22,275 bases of DNA from UBA11606 sp039815945 (GTDB lineage: Bacteria > Actinomycetota > Acidimicrobiia > Acidimicrobiales > Aldehydirespiratoraceae): assembly GCA_039815945.1 (NCBI GenBank), contig JBCBYI010000042.1, forward strand, positions 1 to 22,275. Direction: 5' to 3'. The position numbers and the translations under genes are program-made. Below the pieces are notes generated by a model, which did no database searches, was not told where the DNA came from, and saw nothing but the letters and a program-made list of their open reading frames with translations. The number at the start of each line of letters is the position of its first letter. The stretch's first letter is position 1. Shown piece by piece: positions 1-6,558 of this stretch.

Positions 1-601
1 CCCACGCCGGTTCGCCGTCGTCGCTCGGGCGCCACAGGACGAAGTCGAGCGGATTGCGTTTGGCCGGGTCGTCGGGCCGCTCGCCCCACTCCCCCGCCAG
101 TTCGCGCATGCGCTCGTCGCCGAGCCGGGCCAGTGAGCCGAAGTCGGTCGCGACCTCGGTGTCGAAGTACACGGCGCCGTCCACCAGGTACGCGTCGCCC
201 TGGGTGAGCAAGGTGTCGATCAGCCCCCGGATGTTGCTGATCGCGCCGGTCGCCCGCGGCTCGGACCACGGCGCCAGGGTGTTGAGCGCCGCCATGTCGT
301 CGTCGAAGCGTGCCGTCTCACCGAACGCGAGATCGAGGTAGTGCACGCCGCGGCGCCGCGCCGCTCGGAGGATGTCGTCGTCGACGTCGGTGATGTTGCG
401 GACGTACCGCACCTCGTGGCCGCGATCGAGCAGGCGTCGCTGGACGATGTCGTAGGTGACGTAGGTCGCGGCGTGGCCGAGATGGGTCGCATCGTAGGGC
501 GTGATGCCGCACACGTACATGGACACCGTCTCGCCCGGCGTGAACTCGGCGACCTCGCCACGGGCGGAGTCGTAGAGGTGCATGGGGGCGGCCGCGTGCA
601 T
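1..601 (-). CDS. mshC: MshC-like cysteine:glucosaminyl-inositol ligase (5' part, cut by window edge)
   Basis: About 200 N-terminal residues are visible; the gene runs off the left edge. Members of this family activate cysteine with ATP and, in MshC, join it to GlcN-inositol in mycothiol synthesis. The visible part carries MYVCGITPYDATHLGHAATY, with the zinc-binding Cys and the HIGH-like HLGH signature, then NITDVDDDI and later KRNPLDFVLWRP. The GITPYDATHLGHA form is typical of MshC; true cysteinyl-tRNA synthetases usually read CGPTVYDxxHIGNAR, so MshC is preferred over CysS. The start at 601 gives MHAAAPMHLYDS and is preferred over the ATG at 583 because a TACGGT hexamer lies 7 bases upstream of 601. 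The N-terminus is shorter than in mycobacterial MshC. It is transcribed divergently from fabI. Confidence 0.82.
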   Translation of the reverse strand, partial: MHAAAPMHLYDSARGEVAEFTPGETVSMYVCGITPYDATHLGHAATYVTYDIVQRRLLDRGHEVRYVRNITDVDDDILRAARRRGVHYLDLAFGETARFDDDMAALNTLAPWSEPRATGAISNIRGLIDTLLTQGDAYLVDGAVYFDTEVATDFGSLARLGDERMRELAGEWGERPDDPAKRNPLDFVLWRPSDDGEPAW

Positions 602-608
602 CGCCGAG

Positions 609-614
609 ACCGTA
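609..614 (-). promoter_or_regulatory. -10 element (TACGGT) for the mshC-like gene, leaderless layout
   Basis: TACGGT on the minus strand ends 7 bases before the ATG at 601. It fits the TANNNT plus 6-8 bases pattern seen at most unit-leading genes in this window, so the mRNA probably starts at or next to the start codon. There is no Shine-Dalgarno sequence. Confidence 0.6.
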
Positions 615-682
615 GTCCCACCGTCGTAACCTCCGGCGGGGCAGCTCGGTCCGAAACGGGACCGACCCGACCGACGATTCCC

Positions 683-688
683 AGGAGG
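683..688 (+). promoter_or_regulatory. Shine-Dalgarno sequence of fabI (AGGAGG)
   Basis: A perfect AGGAGG sits 6 bases before the GTG at 695 and decides the fabI start. A TAACCT at 627-632 could be the -10 of this leadered transcript, giving a 5' UTR of roughly 55 bases; that part is weaker. Confidence 0.7.
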
Positions 689-694
689 CCCGAC

Positions 695-1462
695 GTGGGC
701 GTGCTCGACGGCAAGAAGATCCTCATCACCGGCGTGTTGACCGACGCCTCGCTGGCGTTCGGGATCGCCAAGCTCGCCCAGGAGGAAGGCGCCGAGATCA
801 TCCTCACCGGCGCGGGGCGTGGCCTGCGGCTCACGCAGCGCACGGCTCGCAAGCTGCCGACCGAGCCCTCGGTGTTCGAGTTCGACGTCACCGATCCCGA
901 ACATGTCCCGGCGCTGCGCGATGCGATCGCCGCCGAGTTCGGCACCCTCGACGGCGCTCTCCACGCGATCGGCTTCGCGCCGGAAGCGGCGCTCGGCGAC
1001 GACTTCATGGGCGCGACCTGGGACGACGTGAAGGTGGCGGTCGAGATCTCCGCCTACAGCCTCAAGACCCTCGCCGAGGTCGCCGCCCCGCTGATGACCA
1101 ACGGTGGCTCGATCGTCGGTCTCGACTTCGACGCCACCGTCGCCTGGCCGGCCTACAACTGGATGGGGTTCGCCAAGGCGGCCCTCGAGTCGGCCAACCG
1201 CTACCTCGCTCGCGAGTTGGGGCCGCAAGGCATCCGGGTCAACCTCGTCGCCGCCGGCCCCATCAAGACGATGGCCGCCAAGTCGATCCCGGGCTTCAAG
1301 CAGTTCGAGGACGTGTGGGACGACCGGGCCCCGCTCGGCTGGGACGTCGAGGACTCCTCCGCCGTCGCCCGGTCGACCGTCGCGCTGCTCTCGGACTGGT
1401 TTCCGGCGACCACCGGCTCGATGATCCACGTCGACGGCGGCTTCCACGCCATGGGCGTCTGA
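695..1462 (+). CDS. fabI: Enoyl-ACP reductase, InhA/FabI type
   Basis: This 255-residue protein reduces trans-2-enoyl-ACP with NADH in the last step of type II fatty-acid elongation in the cytosol. It resembles mycobacterial InhA along its length: LDGKKILITGVLTDASLAFGI at the N-terminal nucleotide-binding strand, an InhA-like AIGFAPE, ISAYS, and SIVGLDFDATVAWPAYNWMGFAK with catalytic Tyr154 and Lys161. It then has NLVAAGPIKTMAAKSIPGF and ends with ALLSDWFPATTGSMIHVDGG. The long in-frame extension upstream to 341 overlaps mshC and is not coding; GTG 695 is set by a perfect Shine-Dalgarno sequence. It is followed after 10 bases by an RmlD-like reductase, probably in the same transcript. Length and motifs are complete. 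Confidence 0.95.
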   Translation: MGVLDGKKILITGVLTDASLAFGIAKLAQEEGAEIILTGAGRGLRLTQRTARKLPTEPSVFEFDVTDPEHVPALRDAIAAEFGTLDGALHAIGFAPEAALGDDFMGATWDDVKVAVEISAYSLKTLAEVAAPLMTNGGSIVGLDFDATVAWPAYNWMGFAKAALESANRYLARELGPQGIRVNLVAAGPIKTMAAKSIPGFKQFEDVWDDRAPLGWDVEDSSAVARSTVALLSDWFPATTGSMIHVDGGFHAMGV

Positions 1463-1472
1463 TCGCACCGCC

Positions 1473-2282
1473 ATGGCGGGTGGCGATCTGCTGATCCTCG
1501 GCGGCTCGGGCTTGCTCGGCACCGCGCTGGTCGAACTCGCTGACTCACGCGGGCTCGACTGGGCGGCCACCCACCACGCCGCCGACCGACTCGGCAACCG
1601 CTGGTCCCGGGTCGACCTCACCGACACCGCTGCGGTCGACCGACTGCTCGATGCGTCTCGCCCGGCCGCCGTGATCAACGCGGCCTATGTCCAGAAGGGC
1701 GACACCCTCTGGCCGCTCACCGCCGAACTCCCGGGCCGGCTCGCCGCCTGGGCCGCGGGACGCGCCCGCTTCGTGCACGTGTCGAGCGACGTCGTCTTCG
1801 ACGGCGCACCCGAACGGCCGTATCGAGAGGACGATCCCGTCGGCCCGGTCCACGAGTACGGCCGGGCGAAGCTCGCCGCCGAGGAGGCCGTGGCCGCGGC
1901 CGACCCCGCCGCGGTGATCGTGCGGACCTCGCTGCTGTGGGGTGGCTCGGGCGATGGCGGGCCGCAGGTCCGGCTGGTCCGCGATCCCGGCGTGCGGTTC
2001 TTCACCGACGAGTTCCGCAATCCCCTCGACGTGGCCTCCCTCGCCGAGGCGTGCCTCGAACTGATCGACCGGCCCCAGATCACCGGGCCGCTCCACGTCG
2101 CCGGCCCTCACCGGGTCGACCGCCTCACCTTCGCCCGGGCACTGGCCCCGCTCGCCGGCGTCGACCCGGACTCGCTCCGAGGCGGCACCGGCGCTGATCA
2201 GCCGGGCCGACCCGCCGACGTCTCGCTGGACTCCTCGCTCGCCGCCTCGCTGCTCGACACCGAGCTACGCGGCCTGCCCTAG
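1473..2282 (+). CDS. RmlD-like NAD(P)-dependent sugar reductase/epimerase family protein
   Basis: A 269-residue extended short-chain dehydrogenase of the RmlD (dTDP-4-dehydrorhamnose reductase) substrate-binding family. The Rossmann motif GGSGLLG is at 10-16. INAAYV, HVSSDVVFDG and YGRAKLAAE (catalytic Tyr129, Lys133) follow in family order, then VRTSLLWG and FRNPLDV near the C-terminal substrate-binding part. No other rhamnose-pathway gene (rmlA, rmlB, rmlC) is visible, so the true substrate is open; it could equally be a generic sugar-nucleotide reductase. It begins 10 bases after fabI with no obvious Shine-Dalgarno sequence, consistent with co-transcription. Its TAG stop overlaps the TAG of the convergent CNNM/CBS gene in a shared CTAG. 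Confidence 0.85.
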   Translation: MAGGDLLILGGSGLLGTALVELADSRGLDWAATHHAADRLGNRWSRVDLTDTAAVDRLLDASRPAAVINAAYVQKGDTLWPLTAELPGRLAAWAAGRARFVHVSSDVVFDGAPERPYREDDPVGPVHEYGRAKLAAEEAVAAADPAAVIVRTSLLWGGSGDGGPQVRLVRDPGVRFFTDEFRNPLDVASLAEACLELIDRPQITGPLHVAGPHRVDRLTFARALAPLAGVDPDSLRGGTGADQPGRPADVSLDSSLAASLLDTELRGLP

Positions 2283-3349
2283 AGGGCCGCGATCGGGGCG
2301 GTGGCGTCGCTGCCGCCGTCGGTCTCGTCGGCGATGTCGCCGACGAGCGCCTCGAGCACGTCCTCGAGGGTGACCATGCCCAGAAGGCGGCCCTCACTCG
2401 TGCGCACCAGCGCGACGTGACGACGCAGCCGGCGCATTGCCCGCATGAGGTCTCGCACCGGCTGGTCGGGGGTGACGATCAACATGCGTCGCACCATCTC
2501 CAGCGGTACCGGACTGTCGCGATCCTCGGCCGCGAAGCGAAGGAGATCCTTGGAGTGCACGAAGCCGACCACGTCGTCGAGGGTGCTGCCGGTGACGGGG
2601 ATGCGGCTGTGGCCCGACTCGGCGACGAGCGCCTCGAGATCGGCGACCGAGGTCGAGCGGGCGACCGTGACCATGCGGTTGCGCGGCACCATGATCGACC
2701 CGGCGGTGCGGGCCCGGAAGTCGAGCGCTCGATCGAGCAGATCGTGTTCGAGATCCTCGAGCTTCCCCTCCTCGACCGCGCCCTCGATCACCCGGTGGAA
2801 CTCGTTGACGGTGAGCGCGGTGTTGAGTTCGTCGGCCGGTTCCATCCCGAGCAGGCGGGTGATGCCGTTCGACACGGCGGTGAGGAACCACACGATCGGG
2901 CTGAAGAGCTTCACGTAGACGCGGTGGATCGGGGCGAGGATCAGCGCCGATCGTTCCGGCGTCGCGATGGCGATGTTCTTCGGCACCATCTCGCCGATCA
3001 CCATGTGGACCACGACGACCAACGACAGCGCCAGCGTGAACGAGATCGCGTGGAGCACGTTCGACGGGATCTCGACGAAGGACTCGATCGCCGCCTCGAT
3101 GAGCGTCGCAATCGCCGGCTCGGCCACGAAGCCGAGCCCCAGCGAGGCCATGGTGATGCCAAGCTGCGCGCCGGCGAGCTGGGGCTGGAGATCGCGAATC
3201 GACGCGAGGGCGATCGCCGCCCGACGGTCGTCCTCGGCCATCGGTTCGAGGCGGGTGACCCGGCTCGCGAGCAGGGCGAACTCGACCGCGACAAAGAAGG
3301 CGTTGGCGATCAGCAAGAGCAGCGCGGCGAGGAGGAACCAGCCGGTCAC
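2279..3349 (-). CDS. CNNM/DUF21 and CBS-pair membrane protein (short form)
   Basis: A 356-residue member of the CNNM (DUF21) family of membrane proteins linked to Mg2+/Co2+ transport (CorB/CorC, TlyC-like). The N-terminal segment FLLAALLLLIANAFFVAVEFAL is followed by the family hallmark AGAQLGITMASLGLGFVAEPAI, and later VVVVHMVIGEMVPKNIAI. Two CBS repeats (around SIMVPRNRMVTV and MVRRMLIVTPDQP) follow. It stops soon after LLGMVTLEDVLEALVGDI and lacks the C-terminal CorC/HlyC domain that its neighbour has. The GTG start at 3349 overlaps the upstream TGA by 4 bases (GTGA), so the two are translationally coupled. The longer in-frame extension to 3430 lies inside the neighbour and is rejected. 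Confidence 0.9.
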   Translation of the reverse strand: MTGWFLLAALLLLIANAFFVAVEFALLASRVTRLEPMAEDDRRAAIALASIRDLQPQLAGAQLGITMASLGLGFVAEPAIATLIEAAIESFVEIPSNVLHAISFTLALSLVVVVHMVIGEMVPKNIAIATPERSALILAPIHRVYVKLFSPIVWFLTAVSNGITRLLGMEPADELNTALTVNEFHRVIEGAVEEGKLEDLEHDLLDRALDFRARTAGSIMVPRNRMVTVARSTSVADLEALVAESGHSRIPVTGSTLDDVVGFVHSKDLLRFAAEDRDSPVPLEMVRRMLIVTPDQPVRDLMRAMRRLRRHVALVRTSEGRLLGMVTLEDVLEALVGDIADETDGGSDATAPIAAL

Positions 3350-4638
3350 GAGGCGTTCTCCTCGGGCGGGGCCACGATCCGAACGGTGGCGATCCGGAGG
3401 CGGTCCATCGCCACGACCTCGAGGCGCCACCCCTCGACCTCGACCATCTCGCCCGGTTCGGGGATGCGGCCGAGCCGGTCCAGCATGAGACCGGCCAGCG
3501 TCTCGTACTCACCCTCGGGCATCTCGAAACCGGTCGCGGCATCGACCTCGTCGGGATGCAGCGACGCCGGAACCACCGTCGACCCCTTCGCCTCGACCCG
3601 GGTGAGCAGGGTCGGGGCGTCGTCGTACTCGTCGTCGATCTCGCCGACGATCTCCTCGAGGATGTCCTCCAGCGTGATGATCCCGGCGCAGCCGCCGTGC
3701 TCGTCGATGACCACGGCGAGCTGATTGCCACCCTGGCGGAGATCGACGAGCAGCTCGTCGAGATCGCGTGATTCCGGCACGGCCGGAACCGGCGCCATGA
3801 GTGCGGTGACCGGCGTGGTCGCCCGGTCGTCGACGGGAACGCCGTGCACCGACTTCACGTGGACCACACCGAGCACGTCGTCGAGATCCTCACCGGCCAC
3901 CGGGAAACGGCTGTGGCCGGTGCGCGACGCGAGGGCGACGAGCGTCTCGACGGTGTCGGTCGACTCGACCGCCTCGACCCGCACGCGGGGCACCATCGCG
4001 TCGTCGGCGGACTTGTCGGCCAGGCGGATCGACCGGGTGAGCAGCTCGACCTCACCTTCGTCGAGCGTGCCCTCCTCACCCGATGAACGGATGAGGTGTT
4101 CGAGTTCGCCCCGGTCGGGGATGACCTCGAGTTCCTCGGTGGGCTCGACACCGACCCGGCGGGTGAGCTTCGCCGCCATGCCGTCGAGCAGGGCGACGAG
4201 GGGCCGGGCGAACACGCCGTAGAGCTGGGTGGGGCGAGCCATGGCGAGGGAGGTCTCGAGGGGCCGGGTGGTGGCGATCGCCTTGGGGACCAACTCGCCG
4301 AAGATCATCTGCACGACCGTGGCGACCGCCAAGGCGATGGCGATCGAGACGCCGGTGGTCACCTCGCCGAAGACGGCCTCGATGCCCGGTTCGAGCACCC
4401 GGGCGACGGCCGGTTCGGCGAGAACACCGAGCAACAACGACGTGATCGTGATGCCGAGCTGGGCCCCCGACAGGTGATACGAGAGCCGCGACAAGAGGCG
4501 CTGCACGGCGACGGCGCGCGCCTGCCCCTGGCCGGCGCGCTCGTCGATGCGGGCTCGGTCGACCGCGACCAGCGCGAACTCCGCCGCCACGAACCCCGCG
4601 TTGGCGATGACCAGCGCGAGCGCGGCGAACAGTCTCAA
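3346..4638 (-). CDS. CNNM/DUF21, CBS-pair and CorC/HlyC-domain membrane protein (long form)
   Basis: About 430 residues. An N-terminal membrane segment (LRLFAALALVIANAGFVAAE) is followed by LSGAQLGITITSLLLGVLAEPAV and VVQMIFGELVPKAIATTRPL of the CNNM domain. A CBS pair runs from DDAMVPRVRVEAV to LAVVIDEHGGCAGIITLEDI, and a C-terminal CorC/HlyC domain ends with MVEVEGWRLEVVAMDRLRIA. The family is tied to divalent cation homeostasis; a long plus short pair in tandem is common in actinobacteria. The start is uncertain. There is no ATG or GTG: TTG 4638 is used here, but a GGAGG at 4655-4659 lies 4 bases before an ATC at 4650 and close to a CTG at 4653. The open frame continues far upstream to 6435 only because it runs antisense through the ABC gene. 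Confidence 0.88.
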   Translation of the reverse strand: MRLFAALALVIANAGFVAAEFALVAVDRARIDERAGQGQARAVAVQRLLSRLSYHLSGAQLGITITSLLLGVLAEPAVARVLEPGIEAVFGEVTTGVSIAIALAVATVVQMIFGELVPKAIATTRPLETSLAMARPTQLYGVFARPLVALLDGMAAKLTRRVGVEPTEELEVIPDRGELEHLIRSSGEEGTLDEGEVELLTRSIRLADKSADDAMVPRVRVEAVESTDTVETLVALASRTGHSRFPVAGEDLDDVLGVVHVKSVHGVPVDDRATTPVTALMAPVPAVPESRDLDELLVDLRQGGNQLAVVIDEHGGCAGIITLEDILEEIVGEIDDEYDDAPTLLTRVEAKGSTVVPASLHPDEVDAATGFEMPEGEYETLAGLMLDRLGRIPEPGEMVEVEGWRLEVVAMDRLRIATVRIVAPPEENAS

Positions 4639-4649
4639 GGCGGTGTCGA

Positions 4650-4676
4650 TCAGGCCTCCAGAGCCGAATCGTGCAT
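4650..4676 (-). CDS. Possible 8-residue leader peptide before the CNNM operon
   Basis: ATG 4676 opens a mini-ORF, MHDSALEA, ending in TGA. A TAGATT hexamer lies exactly 6 bases upstream, the same leaderless layout as full genes here. The stop runs into the next codon as TGATC, mimicking the TGATG coupling used elsewhere in the window, with GGAGG just before it. It may be a reinitiation leader for the CNNM gene, whose own start codon is non-standard. It could also be chance. Confidence 0.3.
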   Translation of the reverse strand: MHDSALEA

Positions 4677-4682
4677 GGGCGA

Positions 4683-4688
4683 AATCTA
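4683..4688 (-). promoter_or_regulatory. -10 element (TAGATT) for the CNNM/CBS operon
   Basis: TAGATT on the minus strand, 6 bases before the ATG of the mini-ORF at 4676. It lies only 4 bases from the opposite-strand -10 of the ABC exporter, so the two polymerases would compete for the same DNA. Confidence 0.5.
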
Positions 4689-4692
4689 GCCG

Positions 4693-4698
4693 TATGGT
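4693..4698 (+). promoter_or_regulatory. -10 element (TATGGT) for the ABC exporter operon, leaderless layout
   Basis: TATGGT ends 6 bases before the ATG at 4705, with no Shine-Dalgarno sequence. This supports ATG 4705 as a leaderless start. Confidence 0.6.
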
Positions 4699-4704
4699 CG
4701 TCCG

Positions 4705-6558
4705 ATGGCCGTGACGTCGACCCCCGACACCTCTCCGGAGCGCTACGAGCGCCCGCAGGCGTCGGTCGATCCCGACCGTTCGCTGGGGTGGCTGCGCCGC
4801 CTGCGGCCGGTCGTGCTCGTCCAGAAGTGGCAGTTCCTCGCCTCGATCGTGGCCGGTCTGATCGGCATGGCCGCCACGGTGTCGGTGCCGCTCGTGCTCG
4901 GACGCGGCATCGACGCGATCGCCGACGACGACACCGCCACGCCGTACGTCGTCGTGTTGTTCGGTCTCGCGGTGGCGAGATTCGTCTTCGGGTTCGTTTA
5001 CCGGTTCGGCCTCTTCCGCTCGGCGCTGCGGATCGAGAAGGATCTGCGCAACCTGATGTACGAGCGGCTCACCGAGCTGTCGTTCGACTTCTGGGATCGC
5101 ACCCAGTCCGGGCAGGTCATCAGCCGCGCCAACACCGACATCCGGTCGATCCAGCTGCTGTTCGCCTTCGGCCCGCTCGTCGCCATGCAGGTCGTGCTGT
5201 TCGTCTTCGCGGTGATCGTGATGCTCACCGTCGACGTCACCTTGACGCTCGTCGCCATCGCGCCGTTGCCGCTCGTCTACGCCGTCGGCGTCCGGCTCCG
5301 AAACCGAGTGTTCCCGCTGCAGTGGGTCGTCACCGCTCGCCAGGCGGAGATGGCGACCATCGTCGACGAGAACATCCAGGGCATCCGGGTGGTGAAGGCC
5401 TTCAACCAGGAGGCCACCCAGGTCCAGAACCTCGCCCGCGCCACCCGCCGACTGCGCTGGGCGGGCACGGCCGTGGCCGACACCCGGGCCCGGCACGCGC
5501 CCGGCATGGAATCGCTGCCCCGGCTCGGTCTCGCCCTCGTGTTGTTGTACGGCGGCCTGCAGACCATCGAGGGCGAGCTCGCCATCGGCGACCTGGTCGC
5601 CTTCTCCACCTATGTCGTCTTGCTCGCCACCCCGTTCCGGCTGCTGGGCTTCATCCTCATCCAGTGGCAGCGCGCCGGCGCCGCCGCGATCCGAGTGTTC
5701 GACATCCTCGACGAGACCCCCTCGATCATCGAACCCGACGAGGCCGTCACCCTCGCCCAACCGTCCGGTCGGATCGAATTCGACGACGTCCACTTCGGCT
5801 ACCCGATCGGCGACGGCGATCCGGTGCTGCGCGGCTTCTCCGCAACCATCGAACCCGGCGAGTCGGTCGCGATCGTCGGCGCGACCGGCAGCGGCAAGTC
5901 GACGATCGCCCGGCTGATCCCTCGGTTCTACGACGTCGACGCAGGCACGGTTCGCGTCGATGGGCACGACGTCCGCACCCTCGCCCTCGGCGACCTCCGC
6001 CGAGCTGCGGCGACCGTCACCGACGATCCGTTCCTCTTCGCGGCGTCGGTCCACGACAACGTCGCCTTCGCCCGTCCCGACGCACCCGGCCACGAGGTCC
6101 GGAACGCGATCGCGGATGCCGCCGCCGCCGACTTCGTCGCCGATCTCGAACACGGCGCCGACACCGAGGTCGGCGAACGCGGCCTCACCCTCTCGGGCGG
6201 GCAGCGCCAACGCCTCGCGATCGCCCGCACCCTGCTCGCCGACCCGCAGATCCTGATCCTCGACGATGCCACCAGCGCGATCGACGTCGCTGTCGAGGAG
6301 CGCATCCACGACGCCCTCGACGCTCGCGGCGCAGGCCGCACCACGATCCTCATCGCCCACCGACTGTCGACGATCGCGCTCGCCGATCGGGTGATCCTGC
6401 TCGACGAGGGTGTCGTCGCCGCCACCGGCACCCACGAGGAACTGCTCGCCACCAATCCGCGCTACGCCGCGATCCTCGCCGACACCAGCGACGACGACGC
6501 CGAATCCGAGCGGGTTGAATCCGAGCGGGCCGAATCCGAGTGGAGCGGTGACGCCTGA
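4705..6558 (+). CDS. ABC exporter subunit with degenerate ATPase site (TMD-NBD half-transporter)
   Basis: A 617-residue type IV half-exporter: about six membrane helices in residues 40-310, then a nucleotide-binding domain. Walker A GATGSGKST is at 392-400 and the signature LSGGQRQR starts at 496. The Walker B region reads ILILDDATSAID, so Asp521 replaces the catalytic Glu. The Q-loop, normally VPQDPF, reads VTDDPF, so Gln is replaced by Asp440. The H-loop His552 is kept. These losses mark the degenerate half of a heterodimeric exporter of the TM287/288 or BmrCD type, whose partner is the next gene (TGATG overlap). The C-terminus has a 15-bp triplicate coding ESER-like units. Substrate (drug, lipid or peptide) is not predictable. 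The start at 4705 is supported by a leaderless -10. Confidence 0.93.
   Translation: MAVTSTPDTSPERYERPQASVDPDRSLGWLRRLRPVVLVQKWQFLASIVAGLIGMAATVSVPLVLGRGIDAIADDDTATPYVVVLFGLAVARFVFGFVYRFGLFRSALRIEKDLRNLMYERLTELSFDFWDRTQSGQVISRANTDIRSIQLLFAFGPLVAMQVVLFVFAVIVMLTVDVTLTLVAIAPLPLVYAVGVRLRNRVFPLQWVVTARQAEMATIVDENIQGIRVVKAFNQEATQVQNLARATRRLRWAGTAVADTRARHAPGMESLPRLGLALVLLYGGLQTIEGELAIGDLVAFSTYVVLLATPFRLLGFILIQWQRAGAAAIRVFDILDETPSIIEPDEAVTLAQPSGRIEFDDVHFGYPIGDGDPVLRGFSATIEPGESVAIVGATGSGKSTIARLIPRFYDVDAGTVRVDGHDVRTLALGDLRRAAATVTDDPFLFAASVHDNVAFARPDAPGHEVRNAIADAAAADFVADLEHGADTEVGERGLTLSGGQRQRLAIARTLLADPQILILDDATSAIDVAVEERIHDALDARGAGRTTILIAHRLSTIALADRVILLDEGVVAATGTHEELLATNPRYAAILADTSDDDAESERVESERAESEWSGDA
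6502..6546 (+). repeat. 15-bp tandem repeat, 3 units, in the 3' end of the ABC gene
   Basis: Units at 6502-6516, 6517-6531 and 6532-6546 each begin GAATCCGAG and encode ESERV, ESERA and ESEWS. The units are in frame and lie in the acidic tail just before the stop. The pattern suggests slippage expansion in an unstructured tail. Confidence 0.85.

Noticed and set aside
341..694. N-terminal extension of fabI
   Set aside because: It overlaps the mshC gene on the other strand, has no InhA similarity, and a perfect Shine-Dalgarno sequence marks GTG 695.
3346..6435. Single 1029-residue minus-strand frame spanning the CNNM gene and most of the ABC gene
   Set aside because: Only the first 1.3 kb matches a known family. 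The rest is low-complexity Asp/Glu/Gly/Arg sequence antisense to an intact ABC subunit, a GC-rich shadow.
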